Shown here: positions 37,688-55,377 of the stretch, one piece after another | How the letters are laid out: each line of letters opens with the position of its first letter | Position numbering within the stretch: the stretch's first letter is position 1 | Assembly: GCF_051622035.1 (NCBI RefSeq) | Contig: NC_135365.1 | Span: 6,603,501 to 6,667,500, forward strand | From: Arctopsyche grandis | Lineage: Eukaryota > Arthropoda > Insecta > Trichoptera > Hydropsychidae | Direction: 5' to 3' | DNA length: 64,000 nt | Notes under the pieces: model-generated | Told to the model about the DNA's origin: nothing | The model's database searches: none | The model's input: the letters and a program-made list of their open reading frames with translations, nothing else | Program-made: the position numbers and the translations under genes

Positions 37688-38515
37688 ATTTATTTATTTT
37701 TTACAATTTCGCCATAGTGACATTACACAGTAGCACCAGGTCGTCACTATGGCTTATTTATTACAAGACATTGAAAACTCATAATTAGCGAGACATCTAA
37801 ATACATAATTATATCAGATATTGTTTCGATTTACATATACACATGTAAATCGAAACAATATCTGACATCTACATATGTTCAGATATTACAAACATCGTAT
37901 AAATACGATTAATAGCATTTTTCATGTAACAATACGATTTTTTACATTCGATTAACATCCACAGAGACATCTATGGTGAGAAATCTGGCGACACCTGAGA
38001 TATAACAATAACTCAAGGTTTGAAATAGAAAATTGGGAAGGAAAAGCCACTTTTAGAGGAGCCGTTTCAACGAAAATCAGAAAAATTGGCAAATTCTGAT
38101 AAGAAACGATTGACCTCGACAAACCAAGGTCTTGCCAACGACGAGACTCTTAGTGGGAATCGAACCCGTGACATCAAGCACGAAATAATTCAATACTCAC
38201 CACTAGACCACATTGCTGGTTATGTGTGAAGGCGAACGGCAGAAGTGAAACTTCCAATTTGTTTAATCATATCGGGCTTGAGTGGGAGCGAGGGCTTCGG
38301 ATGACAAATAACTGTTATTTTTAATATACATTCATAACTCAAAATATGTTATTATATTATATCAATGATTTAGAATACGAGTGTTTTTGTGCATGTGTGT
38401 ACATACATATATAAATTATTATTTACTCAATATTTATTGAAAACAATTTCACAATTGCTTTTATGTGCGAAAAAATCCGCTAGCTACTGTGCTGGACGCC
38501 AAGCGTTCAGTTAAA
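37688..38515 (-). mobile_element. SINE (37688-38223) plus duplicated flank, empty-site copy
   Basis: The SINE has a tail, an 11-bp perfect hairpin GCCATAGTGAC/GTCACTATGGC (37711-37753), the body with GACATCTATGG and a head with B box GGAATCGAACCCG near 38156. From 38224 to 38515 the sequence continues as a copy of 52638-52738 and 54241-54435, without the LINE found there. Confidence 0.85.
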
Positions 38516-39076
38516 AATGTGTGGTTTTTGTTCAAATAATGCAAAATCTGCGAGGTTAATTTTTTTATTAGCTATAAAAATCATTTTATCGTGTATTAAA
38601 CGTCAAATAATATAAAATTAGTGCAAGAAATGGATAAAATTACAGTTGAAGCAGAGTCCTCATTCCATTACGAATATCATTCTAACATTGACCGATGAGC
38701 GCGGCGTACTGAATTCCCCCTCTCTCTACATCTGCGAGGCACGTGTACCAGGGGCTTCCCGTGAAAATAATTATTTCCGTTGATATTGAATAATGTTTTT
38801 ATTTCGTAATGACATAATTCGAATCGTAGGTGTCTCGATGAGGAAGACATAAAATATGAAGAGCATGCATTCAGTAAATTTGGAGAAATAAAATAAAATA
38901 TAAGATATAAAATATAAAATATAAAAAAAAATTTGCTATTAGCAGGATAATCAAGCACGAAATAATTCAATACTCACCACTAGACCACGCTGCTGGTTAA
39001 ATGAACGAATGGATTGTCAGTAACCATACTTAAAAGATATGTTTTAAAAATGAAGTCGTTAATATTATAGCGTGGA
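38516..39076. other. unassigned, with a SINE head fragment
   Basis: 38948-39000 matches only the tRNA-like head of the SINE (TTCAATACTCACCACTAGAC). The rest is unassigned. Confidence 0.5.
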
Positions 39077-39373
39077 CGTGTAGAGGATTTTCCGAGATCG
39101 GATTGAAAGACACAGCGGGTTATGGTAGAGGTAGTTTATTGTTGTTGATCCGTCGACCAGCCAGTTTCTAATGAAGCATGGAACAAAACCGCCGAATATT
39201 GATAGACACCGTTTACTCTCAGCACAGGGATGTCATTGGTAGATGGGTCGCGAGGTCTAATTGGTTGTTGTATACAGCTTGTTCATACGTCGAGGCCTTT
39301 TTGGCGCGAACGCGTGATCAGGTGATTAGTAATGGTAAACTTGGGGTCACCAATTACCCAACATCTACGTTAC
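39077..39373 (-). mobile_element. probable solo LTR
   Basis: The plus strand starts TGTAGAGG and ends ACGTTACA, giving TGTAACG...CTCTACA on the minus strand. A minus-strand AATAAA lies near 39136. No target duplication was found, so the left edge is uncertain. Confidence 0.5.
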
Positions 39374-39689
39374 AATATCAATAATTATGAAGTAAGTAAT
39401 TTAGTTTATCCGCATAAACATTTAACATTTTGAACAAATCACCAACAAACTCGGAATACCTAAGAAACGTTATTCCCTACAACTAGGAATTTCACACTTT
39501 ACATTGGTCCGGAATTACATATTACGTTACAACATATTTTAAATGTATTTTCCAATTTACTTATGTCGATTTAAACTTAATTTAATATTCGAGTTAAAAA
39601 TATATCTTGTATTTTCAATTTAGGTTAGGAAGCGATTCGTGAAGTTAGCGATTTTTACATATCTCCTTTACGTTTCACTTACGATTACA

Positions 39690-40090
39690 ATGCAGGAAAA
39701 AATTTGCCTCTTATCCAATCGTTTTCATACTTTGCCATAATGCTCATTTTGGTCATCAATGTAAGTAAATGGATCCTCCGCCATTACGATGGTGCAAAAA
39801 TATAAATTTGAATTTATGAAAAGTGATTGACGTTTATCCAGTTTTTAGTTTTAATCATAGATGGCGGTAGTAAAATAAAATTATTGTTATTTTTATTCAA
39901 AATAATAATTTTATTATTACAAACCCCTTCTTACTTCAGAAACGATTTGGTCGTGTGACGAAGTTTGGGTTCTTGTTCGATTGTTTTCCAACTTTGCCAT
40001 TATGCTCGGTTTGGTCATAAATATAAGTGGAAATGACGTCCGCCATTACGATGGTGAAAAATAATCGTAATAGACACGTTTGAAATTATT
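39690..40090 (+). repeat. dispersed repeat family R, two adjacent copies
   Basis: Copies at 39690-39810 and 39945-40090 share TTTGCCATAATGCTCATTTT-like and CCGCCATTACGATGGTG words. Confidence 0.7.
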
Positions 40091-41164
40091 CGTCTATCGT
40101 CCGAATTGATCGTTCAGATTGTTCGTCTAGATTGTTCGTTTTAGCCTCTTCTTATTCAAGTTGGGTTAGGTTAGGAAACGTTTCATGAAGCGATTCTCAA
40201 GGAGGTGAGGAGGAGAATTCTCATCTCAGGGAAATCTCAGTGTAAATTTAGCATAAATACAATTCACTCTATGGTGCGTTAATAAGTTTTCACTTCAATG
40301 AAATAATAGGAATTCACGACCTCTTAATCTTAACCTGTTTATATACAATCTTTATTACAAATGTATGTACATACTTTCGCACGTAAAATGCCCAATTTTG
40401 CGGTTAAATTGAGACAGATTCTCGGAAAGATGCTGAATTTTTTCATTTTGAGCGTTCGTTACGGTCGTCGTTATCGAATTAACGGCGACTATTCTGCCAA
40501 CACCAAATTGGAATCGTTAAAAGTGCGCACAACTTTCGCATTATTTAATGAGAGTCTCCGAATTACGACAGACGGAAAAAAAACACCCCCGCTTAATTCG
40601 AACGTGTCTCGTTTCGATCGCAAAAAAGTGTCACGCTGTCTTTTCTTTCTCTCATTTTCTTTTTTTATTTTCCCCGGTAGCTTTTCCGTCTTCTACGGTT
40701 TGACTTGGCGTGTTATATAAGTATAACATATGTATATATATTTTTTCCTTTTATTTAACGTTGTTATTATTGCGTCCTGGTGCTCCCTACACCTCCTCGT
40801 CCTCTTCCTGTCGTCGTTCACAGTTTCCCCTTTCCCGTTTCCGGTTGTGGGTTAAACCGACAGATTTGCGTGTCGGTGGCACGCGTGCTTTATTTCACCG
40901 CTGACACTTGCGCGAATTCGTGTCGCTTATTTGCGGCTTTACGAAGCCTAAATTTAGCCAGGCCTTGACTATAAATAATGCAAAAATCGGGAAGCTAGAA
41001 GCGGGATTTTGAAAATACACGCAAATATCTGTGATTTTTAAGCTGCAAACAGAATGATGGATTTTATGCGGCTGATCATATCACGAAACCTTACTGAAAA
41101 ATTGTGTGAAACTGAAAAATTGAACGCTGAGAAGCCTCCCTCATAAACCTAACTCGTTTCTTCT
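40091..41164. other. unassigned sequence
   Basis: A 119-codon frame at 40361-40720 has no recognised motif. Confidence 0.4.
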
Positions 41165-41630
41165 TACTTCGCTTTCGATTTTTACGTCTGATTTCGTTTG
41201 ATGAAATTTGGGTTCTTATCCGATCGTTTTCCCCACTCCTGTCCATTCCCACTCATGTTTCGAGTCCACCACATGTCTGGAGTATTCCAAGTCTGTACGT
41301 TTACTAACCTCTTATTAGATCGCTTTCGATTTTTTTGTCTGATGAAATTTGGGTTCTTATCGGATCGTTTTCAAACTTTGCCATTTTGCTCGGTTTGGTC
41401 ATCAATATATGTGGAAATCAAGTCCGCCATTACGATGGTGAAAGGTAATCGTAATAGACACGTTTGAAAATACTCCATCATCTTTCTCGGTGACGTCTAT
41501 TGTCCACATTGCCGGATTTATCCACATTATTCCGATCGTTTTTTTCCCTTTTCACCACTGTCAGATTTTAATTGTTTAAACGCCTATAACTTTTTCATTT
41601 TTCACTCTATATTTTATTAATACAGGGATG
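41165..41630 (+). repeat. dispersed repeat family R, longest copy
   Basis: It contains all family words in order: TTCTTATCGGATCGTTTTC, CCGCCATTACGATGGTG, GTCAGATTTTAATTGTTT and TATAACTTTTTC. It serves as the local reference for the family. Confidence 0.7.
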
Positions 41631-42930
41631 TTATTTGGGGATTCAGGGAGAAGGGATATTTGCCCCCGCTTATATTTGGCAAGGCGAGAAATATGCACGT
41701 CGTTTGAATAAATACTATGAATCTAAATCAAATCGATAATTCGACAAAAAAAAGGTTTTATTAAAAATAAAGTAAAAATTCACAACCTTTGCCCCCGCCC
41801 CCAAAAGCTGAAGTGACCTCTGTGTTTAAAAAAATCATTTATGTAATGTAAAATATAGGGTCGATTTTTTTTATATAATAAATAAAAATATATACATATG
41901 CATGGTTGTACTGCGCAATACATATGCAATGTGCACATTGTGCAGTGCGCCGTATATATGGTATATTTGATTTTATCTCAGTGTATCAAAGATATCCTAT
42001 ATATATTTCTAATATGTGATTGAAATCACATATTTTTTTATGGCAACAACTTAAATGGTCAGTTTTTTTCAATAAATGGTCAGTAATGTCCAGGGGGGTT
42101 AATGTCCAGGGGGTATGTGTCCGGAGTGTACTTGTCCAGGGGGTACGTACATGTCCGGATATCCAAATAAATATAGGCCTTTTTCTATAGGTATATACTG
42201 TGTAGAATGAAAAAAAAACGATATGTTGAAATTATAGCTTGAAGTTTCATGAAACTGCAATAAAACCTGAGGTACATGTGTTTATATTTGTATAAGTGTT
42301 TTATTGATAAGAGGAACATATTTGAAAAGTATTTTGTTTAAAGTTTCAACGAGTTGTCAACTTGTTGTTTGGAGAGGAAAAAGGAAAAGTGTCATAATTT
42401 TCTTTTAAAAAGTGGCTTAAAAAGTTTCTAGAAGTTGGAATAAGATCGGGTGAATGTTGAAAGTAACTTATTTAAGCACGTTAATCAGAAAAGTTGATAA
42501 AAATTTGAATCTTAATAGTATACCTACTATGCAGAATGTCACTTGGATATATTCAAATTAGTTATATACTTATATGTATATGTATACTTATATTGTAGGA
42601 ATAGAATCAGAAGAATACCGAACACTTTTATGGGCGTTTTTAAAATTGGATCTAAAGCATCAGTACACGCACCAATAAGATGCCGGAAATTGGAATCAGA
42701 TCGGAAACATTTTGTTCATGTATTCGAAAAGTTTCCGGAAATCGTAATCGGATCGAAAGAGTGTCGCAAGTCGCTTGAAAAATACCCCGAGAAAGTTTAT
42801 AGGTAATCAGGATCGGATCGGATCGAAGCATCTTGAGCACAACTTCTACATATGTACATATGTGTGAATTTGTTACATTTAATAATTAATACATATAAGG
42901 ATGACCGAGCTTAGCTCGGTTAAAAGGTAA
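41631..42930. other. unassigned, with a foldback end at 42086-42160
   Basis: 42086-42160 is an array of five units such as CCAGGGGGTATGTGT ending TGTCCGGATATCC, one end of the foldback family. The rest shows nothing recognised. Confidence 0.5.
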
Positions 42931-43282
42931 TTAGGGAGAGGGTAGTTTATGTACAAATGAAAGGCGAAAGTCACTTTTCAGCATTTATTGCACACCACTG
43001 CTCACTGCATAATAGTCTGACCCACCGTGTTGCATTCTTTATAAAGGACAAGTTGCACAACACAGCTTTCCCGATCTATTAATTTGTCTATTGTCTAGGC
43101 GCGCAAAGGTCTACCCTGGCGAGTCTGTTGTTTACGCACGCATTAGCCCAGGTCTGTGAGAACGTCAGCGTATCCTCTGTTCGGGCACTTGCCGAGTCCC
43201 GTAAGCCTAATCCGGGGTCTCTATTGTTCACCTACGAATGCAATGAGACAGTGGATACTATCTATCATGTTCCCACTTTACA
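42931..43282 (-). mobile_element. solo LTR with degraded left end
   Basis: Homologous in reverse to 54555-54910 (TTTATAAAGGACAAGTTGCA, CTAATCCGGGGTCTC). It ends TTTACA at 43282, and the expected left terminal TGTT is mutated. Confidence 0.75.
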
Positions 43283-43414
43283 ATACTATAAATAAATATG
43301 TACGTACAAAGTAGAGACCCAATCCAATGAAATTTATAGGCAAGAAATAAGTCAGTTTCATTAAAATCTATCAAACTCGACTCGTAGAAATGAAATTGAG
43401 AAATTTATATAAAA

Positions 43415-43722
43415 CGAGTCGTGTTACCCGGTTTCACTCGGTAAATGGAAATTAAATGAAAACTACGAGAAAGATCTTCATTTGGTTTTTTATTAAATTT
43501 ATTTGAATTACAGACGCCGTTTCGGTCTTATATTTCAAATAATAAAAATAATATAAATTAACTGGAGCAGTGCACAATTGGATTATTATGGTATTTTATA
43601 ATACGGCACTTTTTGTAAAAAGTTAAATAATAAAATTTTAATTACGCAATTTCAGAAACAACTTTGACGACTGTCAATCAGAAATGAATTACATACGCCG
43701 TTTCGGTTTCATATATTAGATA
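43415..43722 (-). mobile_element. Helitron-like element with duplicated 5' start
   Basis: Minus strand: it starts TCTAATATATGAAACCGAAA and contains a second internal start (ATATAAGACCGAAACGG). It ends ACCGGGTAACACGACTCG, a decayed CTAG. Same family as 17265-17601. Confidence 0.65.
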
Positions 43723-43730
43723 TATGTATG

Positions 43731-44377
43731 TTACAGTTGAAGTGTTCCTTTTAGTTTTAATATATTATAGTTGGAATATATTCCATCTCACCTGGTACCA
43801 ACTAACGTTAAGGTTGAAGTATACTTTCAGTTGTAATAAATGTTGACTAGTTGGAATATATTCCGTCTAACACACGTAAATTGATTCATATGTATCGAAT
43901 TACATTTCAACTAGTCAAAATATATTACCTAACCTAACTCACGTAAGTTGATTCATATGTCGAATTACAATCCAACTGGTAAAAAAATATATTACAACTG
44001 AAAAAACAGTCCAACTATAAGTGGTACCACTTAAGATAGAGAGGTTAGGTTTTCGTGAAAACGTCATTCGACTAATAAATTGAGTTGGAAAGTTACATTT
44101 TTGCTTTGAACACATTCTTAGATTTGTCGTTATACGGTACTCATTACCTTTATTCGTAATAACCAGCAAATATTAATGCATTATTGAACTATGTATAAAG
44201 GATTCGTAAAAACATCAGAACTGTCAAAACTGCCATATTACAACTGGCGCACATTGTTTAAAGTGTGTTTGCGCTTGTAAAGATAATTGAACTAGTTGAA
44301 CTGTATTCGTATATGTATGAATGACCTAAAACCCCAGTTGGAATATGTTACAACTGAAAATACACTTCGACTGTAAC
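43731..44377. mobile_element. TIR element packed with CAACT/AGTTG subterminal motifs
   Basis: The terminal inverted repeats are GTTACAGTTGAAGTGT and the inverse of CACTTCGACTGTAAC. At least 14 AGTTG or CAACT words lie inside, some as AGTTGGAATATATTCC. GTAT occurs at both flanks. No coding capacity. Confidence 0.7.
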
Positions 44378-44720
44378 GTATACATATAATTAAATATTAG
44401 TTTACATTATAATAATAATAATAACACAATTTCTAAAATAATATGTTTAAATATGTATTCAATTCGGAAAAAGCGCCGTTACAAAATTTGCTGAAACGTT
44501 ATAAAATATTTTATATTGTAATGAGTGACACAATTAATATTTAAGGAGCTAATGATATTTTAACCTTTCTCGTTTGAGGGACCCGATGGCGCCTTCTGAC
44601 CTTTCACAATTTTGTTTTTCATCTCGATGTTATGCTAACGTTTGGCATTTCAGCATAATTATTAATTATAGACAATAATAATAATGTTTTTTTTTAATAT
44701 TCATATTGTATTATATAATA

Positions 44721-44726
<6 letters not shown>
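44378..44726. other. unassigned AT-rich sequence
   Basis: Nothing recognised. Confidence 0.5.

Positions 44727-44783
<57 letters not shown>
44727..44783. repeat. (TA)n array, left side of the hAT insertion
   Basis: It is continuous in register with 47672-47768 if the transposon is removed. Confidence 0.95.
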
Positions 44784-47769
<2,986 letters not shown>

Positions 47770-47902
47770 GCATATACCTATGCATACACATGGTACGAAT
47801 TTAAAACACGCATTTCATTTTCATCTCATTATAAAAATGTTTACATACATTTGTACGTACGTACGTATATTACATACGAATATGTTAATACATATATTAT
47901 AC

Positions 47903-48052
47903 CGGTCTCCGTGATTTGACAGAATGTTAAATTACAGAAAACGCAAATATCAGAATGCAAAGATCGAAAATCGAAAGATCTTAAGTCGAAAGATCAAAAA
48001 AAAATGGTGCATGGTAAACGGTACATACTCACTTAATTTGCGCGAGCAGGAT
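47903..48052 (+). mobile_element. single arm of the palindromic MITE found in the galectin intron
   Basis: It starts GGTCTCCGTGA and shares GATCTTAAGTCGAAAGATCA and TTAATTTGCGCGAGCAGGAT with both arms of 57797-58171. The second arm is missing here. Confidence 0.8.
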
Positions 48053-48169
48053 ACTTTTTCAAAAGTTTCAAAACTATATTTTGGAAATATTTTTTATATT
48101 TTATTTAATTTAATATTTTAATGTCATTATCCGGTTGCACTTGAGCAAAACCTGATAATGCACATGTAC

Positions 48170-50235
<2,066 letters not shown>

Positions 50236-50283
<48 letters not shown>
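50236..50283. repeat. (TA)n array at the 5' junction of RTE copy 2
   Basis: About 48 bp of TA separating the LINE from a Helitron-like 3' end. Confidence 0.96.
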
Positions 50284-50285
<2 letters not shown>

Positions 50286-50392
50286 CGATTCAAATAAATT
50301 TAATAAAAAAAAAAATTATATTTACTAAAAGATTCCCCATGTTTACGCTATTTATATTACAAATACTGAGCGAAGCCGGGTAAAACAACTAG
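50284..50392 (+). mobile_element. Helitron-like 3' end
   Basis: TTTCGATTCAAATAAATTTA is shared with 17510. The terminus is GCGAAGCCGGGTAAAACAACTAG followed by T. Confidence 0.7.
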
Positions 50393-50404
50393 TAGGTATA
50401 TAAA

Positions 50405-50697
50405 TTTATAGATTATAAATTTTGAAATCACATTAAAATAGTGCTGACATGGTGGGTAGAATGGTTTTTGCCAATGTGATGAGGAAATGTTTCAACAATG
50501 AAAACACATAAATTGGCAAACTATGATAGGAAACGATCGACTTGATTTCAAAAATATCCAAGTCTGACTACAGAAATGCAGCCCTACAGAAATGCTCGGA
50601 ATTAATTATTTTCAATCGGGGTCAGTCCAGGAGATTTAACCCGGCAACCTTTCGGTGCTTATCATTAATTTAAATACCAAACTATGCTGCTGGCTAA
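50405..50697 (-). mobile_element. tRNA-derived SINE, partial
   Basis: The head is near 50695 (CTGCTGGCT on the plus strand) and the body has ATGATAGGAAACGATCGAC. No hairpin or tail. Confidence 0.7.
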
Positions 50698-50921
50698 GAC
50701 TTTGTAAGGTTATAAGAAAATACTAGAGTATTTTTTTTTTGTGATGAATTGTTAGTGCTTTCACTATTAATAATATTAGGTGGTTAGCCCGTCATACGAC
50801 GGTTGATGTTCAAAAATTTCATCCTTAAATGAATTTGACTTTCTTTCCTTTATTTTATTTTTAAATTAACATTTTTGAAAATTTTATCCTTTTAAAAATT
50901 TTAAATTTCTTTTAAGGCGAG

Positions 50922-51857
50922 ATGTCACCCTATATAGATCCACTAACAAATTATGATGTACCGAAAGAACTCCAAGTCGGAGACGAGATTGAAATACGGG
51001 GAAAATTATCCGATGACGTAGTCAGGTAAGAATTACATGTATAAGATAGCATTTGCAGTGTTCTCATATATGTATGTAAGTATACTTGATGATTGATTTG
51101 TTTTCAGTTTTTCGGTAAATTTAACTTGCGATTTGGATGAAGATGGAGGTCTGAAAACCGTGGCCTTCCAGCACAGATTCGATGTCAATAATGAGACTTC
51201 AGTTCTCACTTCTTGCATCGACGGATTTTGGCAAGAGCAAGACGAGATCATAATCTACGAATCGCCGTTCAAGAATGGTGAAATTTTAATTAGATTAATT
51301 GTTTGTTTTTAAAAAGTGACAATTTATATTTTTACATACCTCCTTTACGTTTCACTTACGATTATAATTCGGGAAAAAGTTTGCCTCTTATCCGATCGTT
51401 TTCATACTTTGCCATATTGCTCATTTTGGTCATCAATATAAGTAAATGGATCCTCCGCCATTACGATGGTGCAAAAATATCGTGTAAGACGCGTTTGATA
51501 TCTGCCCGGCGAGATAGTCGTTGACGTTTATCCATCGTTTGTTTATTAGTCTTAAACATAGATGGCGGTAGTAAAATAAAATTATTGTTTTTATTCAAAA
51601 TAATAATTTTATATACAAATTATAGAAGAGGTATGTTTTTAAAAAACTTTTTTTTAATCGTTGTTTTTTTTTTAGGTGAACGATTTAAGGTGACGATTCG
51701 TTTGGACGAAAACGGGATATTTTCTTCGACTGATTCTGGATCTCACTTTTATCCACATAAAATGCCCATATCAACTATTAAGCATGTGACTGTTTGTGAC
51801 GATCACTTCGATCATACCGGTAATGTTGAGTCCGTTGAGTCGGTTAATTTCCAATAG
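50922..51857 (+). CDS. divergent galectin-domain protein 1 (three coding exons)
   Basis: The exons are 50922-51025, 51108-51277 and 51676-51857, with GT donors (GTAAGA, GTGAAA), pyrimidine-rich AG acceptors, and joins in phase 2 then phase 1. They give 151 residues, a single carbohydrate-recognition domain of usual galectin size. Exon 1 has VPKELQVGDEIEIRGKL, the start of the galectin sandwich. Exon 2 holds QHRFDVN and CIDGFW. Exon 3 has GERFKVTIRLDENG and PISTIKHV. Galectins bind beta-galactosides, but against the canonical H-N-R, N and W-E-R set only the Arg of HRF and the Trp are kept. No signal peptide, so cytosolic or leaderless export. An acceptor (CTTTTAAG, ending 50916) precedes the ATG, implying a 5' UTR exon not located. 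AATAAA lies at 52013. Its third exon has an alternative candidate at 55378. Confidence 0.85.
51350..51560 (+). repeat. repeat family R inside intron 2 of galectin gene 1
   Basis: It matches 39690-39900 closely, including about 100 bp beyond the family core (CATAGATGGCGGTAGTAAAA). The two copies therefore arose by duplication or from the same subfamily. Confidence 0.75.
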
Positions 51858-52111
51858 AAAAGTTAAAACTAAAAAAGGAATAGAATAGAATACATGCAAA
51901 ACAAACTATTCATTTATACGACAATTATCGACTTATTGCAATCTGATAATATTCTGATGAATTATTATTATACTGATAATCCACATATGTGTTATCATTC
52001 GTAATACAATTAAATAAATGACTATTTAAATACATTAACTTGTGTTTTTATTTTATAATCTATATGCTTTTTTTAATAAAAAATAAAATTGAGTGTGTGT
52101 GTATTATTTAT

Positions 52112-52738
52112 TTATTTTTTACAATTTTTACAATTTTTTTACGCCATCGTGACATTAAAGATTAGCTCCAGGTCGTCACTATGGCTAATTTATTACAAGA
52201 CATTGAAAACTCATAATTAACGAAACATCTAAATACATAATTATTACATACATACACATGTAAATCGAAACAATATGTGACATCTATGGTCAGATATTAG
52301 AAACATCGTATAAATACGATTAATAGCATTTATCATGTAACAATACGAATTTTTACATTCGATAAACAACCACAGAGACATCTATGGTGAGAAATCTGGC
52401 GAAACCTGAGATATAACAATAACTCAAGGTTTGAAATAGAAAATTGGGAAGGAAAAGCCACTTTTAGAGGAGCCGTTTCAATGAAAATCAGAAAAATTGG
52501 CAAATTCTGATAAGAAACGATCGACCTCGACAAACCAAGGTTTGGTCAACAACGAGACTCTTAGTGGGAATCGAACCCGTGACATCAAGCACGAAATAAT
52601 TCAATAATCACCACTAGACCACGTTGCTGGTTATGTGTGAAGGTGAACGGCAGAAGTGAAACTTCCAATTTGTTTAATCAAATCGCACTTGAGTGGGAGT
52701 GAGGGCTTCGGATGACAAATAACTGTTATTTTTAATAT
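52112..52738 (-). mobile_element. SINE (52112-52637) plus duplicated flank, filled-site copy
   Basis: The same unit as 37688-38327 at high identity: tail, hairpin GCCATCGTGAC/GTCACTATGGC (one mismatch), body, head and the downstream flank. At 52738 a LINE interrupts the flank, which resumes at 54241 and continues to about 54435. Confidence 0.85.
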
Positions 52739-54240
52739 TTTATTTTATTTTAATATACAAGTATACCACAGTGTCTTTACAGGTCACCCCAATATGATAC
52801 TGTGGCCGGACAATACATAAAATATCAAAAACATAAGAAAAAATAAAACAACAATAATAGAAAAACAAATAAAATAAAACATTAAAAAAATTGTACATAA
52901 AAATTAAAAATTGAAAAATTGTGAATTAAAAAAATTGAAAAATCAAAAATTAAAAAAAATTAATAATTACAAATTGAAAATAATTAACAAAAATCACATA
53001 TATATATAAATATATAAATAGTTTAAATTGAATTAAAAGTAAAAAACAGTAAAAATACGGATAGTTTATCCAGTGAAATATTGAAAATATCAATGTGATT
53101 GCTGACCAAATTCAAGCAGCGTAAGACTCGAGCGATTGGTGAAAAAGCAAGAAAATTTGTTCTTGCTTTAATTGTTTGGAACAATGGATGCAATCGATAA
53201 TCAATGAGGCGAGATGGAACCCAAAATTTAATTTCTTCCAATATAGTTGGGTTGTAAATATCACCTCTTAATAATTTGAAGAAATGACACACAAGAAGCA
53301 TATCCCTCCGATGAGATAGGGAACTACAGCCAACAGAACCCTGTACAAAAGCACTAGGAAACAGTTGAGGGTAGTATCCAAACTCCCTCATATATAGATA
53401 GCGGAGGAACTTCCTTTGAACTCTTTCAATTTTTAGAGAGTGAGTTAATTCACTGGGACTCCATATAATGGCATCAGATTCCAAAATGCTTCGGACCAAT
53501 GCGTTATAAAGAAGACGCAAAACTCTTAAATTATTAAAATTGTGAGCATTGCGTAAAACGAAACCCAGCATCTTTGAAGCTTTATTGCACATATTGGAAA
53601 TATGGATACCAAACTTCCATTTGCTCTCAAACGTAACGCCAAGGTCTTTTTTGGATAATGTTCTACACAGTGGAGTTCCACCAAGATCATACTGATATAA
53701 GGTGGGGTTAGAAGACCGAAAAAAAGACATAATATTGCATTTACTAACGCTAAGAGGTAAATGATTATTAGTCGCCCAGCACCATAAAGAGTTCAAATCA
53801 CTCTGAAGGACCTCACAGTCAGAAGCACTGTCAATTTTCATGAATAATTTGAGGTCATCAGCATATAGTAAAAAATTTGAATCTGAAAGTACTGAGCCCA
53901 TATCATTCACATAGATTAGAAATAATAAAGGTCCAAGATTAGATCCTTGGGGCACGCCAGAAGATGTGAGGTATACTTCAGAGAAATGGCCATCAAAACA
54001 AACAAACTGACGACGATTACTTAAATAAGAAGTAAAAAAATCAGTAAGATTATCCGATAGACCGATATTGGCCAATTTATTAATAAGTATTGAATGATCA
54101 ACCTTATCAAAAGCTTTAGCAAAATCGGTATAGATCACATCAACTTGATGCCTTGCATCTAGCGATTTAGTAATGAAGTTTGAGAAAGACAAAAGATTAG
54201 TAGTCGTAGAGCGTGCTGAACGAAAACCATGCTGTTGGTT
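52739..54240 (-). CDS. jockey/CR1-type LINE reverse transcriptase, 5' truncated
   Basis: The minus-strand frame runs to a stop at 53023. It opens in NQQHGFRSARSTTTNLLSF, the middle of the reverse transcriptase domain, so the endonuclease and early palm are lost. The ATG at 54249 lies in flanking DNA and is not the real start. Motif A is YTDFAKAFDKVDH, motif B SSGVPQGSNLGPLLF and motif C LLYADDLKLF. The thumb and C-terminal region include KIERVQRKFLRYLY. There are no internal stops over about 405 codons. The 3' UTR (52739-53022) ends with hairpin CCACAGTGTC/GATACTGTGG (52766-52805) and a TTTTA-type tail. Related fragments lie at 36147-36945 and 56398-56720. The class is clear; the exact clade is not. 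Confidence 0.88.
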
Positions 54241-54435
54241 ATAACTCAAAATATGTTATTATATTATATTAAAATATATAAATATCAATGATGTAGAATA
54301 CGAGTGTTTTTGTGCATGTGTGTACATATATAAATTATTATTTACTCAATATTTATTGAAAACAATTTCACATTTGCTTTTATGTGCGAAAAAATCCGCT
54401 ATCTACTGTGCTGGACGCCAAGCGTCCAGTTAAAA
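54241..54435. repeat. continuation of the duplicated segment
   Basis: It matches 38334-38515 (ATAACTCAAAATATG..., GTGCTGGACGCCAAGCG), with a short AT insertion near 54272. Confidence 0.85.
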
Positions 54436-54554
54436 ATTGCACATATATTATAGCAATTGATTTATGTATTTATTTTAAAATTATAAATACTAAACAAAAA
54501 TACAAAATAATATTTTTATATATAAATAAATATTAAAAATAGAGATAATAATAT

Positions 54555-54910
54555 TGTAATGTGGGAATATGAGAGAGAGAGTATCCACTGTCTAAGTGCA
54601 TTCGTGGGTGAGCAACAGAGACCCCGGATTAGGCTTACGGGACTCAGTGAGTGCCCCAACAAAGGATACGCTGGAGTTCTCATAGACCCGGGTGAGTGGG
54701 TGCATAAACAATTGACTCACCGTGGTAGACCTTTAATTGCCTAAACAATAAGCTGTGGTGTGCAACTTGTCCTTTATAAGGAGGTACACACGGTAGATCA
54801 GATCATTCTGGAGTGAGCGGTGGATCCATATGGACCTCTTGAATCGTGAATAAATGCTGTGAAGCGACTTTGCCTTTTCATTTGGATGCTGAACCCACCC
54901 CTACCCAACA
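54555..54910 (+). mobile_element. solo LTR (356 bp) with ATAT target duplication
   Basis: TGTAATGTGGG ... CCTACCCAACA is flanked by ATAT on both sides (54551-54554, 54911-54914). It has a CTTTATAAGG TATA-like word near 54772 and AATAAA near 54850. Confidence 0.9.
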
Positions 54911-54914
54911 ATAT

Positions 54915-55377
54915 AATAATTTAAATGGAAGTAACATACACATTATTTATTTTAAATTCATTTAACTACATATATTATTAAAACACAAATTTGACATTAT
55001 TTTTCGAGCTAAATCAGTCCTCATATTATATATTGCAATCAACAACAGTATCAAGAATATAATTGTATTTTTAAATTTTTTTTAATTTATGTGTATAAAT
55101 GGTAAATGAAACCAAAAATGATATGATTTTTTGTCACATGAGAAATAATAAACAAAGTGTGCACAGAATCACAAGAAACGTATCAAAACGGATAGAAAGG
55201 TGTGACCCGACGAACACGGAGACATAAGGACAAAAACACACCGAGTGGGATATTTTACATGTTTATTTTAGATACTTACAACAATTTAAGAATAAACGCA
55301 GCACCCCTAAGCCCATATACATGGTACACAATCCAGAAAATTACCTCCTGGAGTATTTTCGGTGATATTTTTTTCAG
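54915..55377. other. no coding exon found upstream of the orphan galectin exon
   Basis: I looked for galectin exon 1 and 2 words (GDEI, HRFD, GxW) and saw none. It ends in a splice acceptor (ATTTTTTTCAG). Confidence 0.55.

Noticed and set aside
40361..40720. 119-codon ORF
   Set aside because: No recognised motif, no neighbouring exon structure, and low-complexity Phe/Ser C-terminus.
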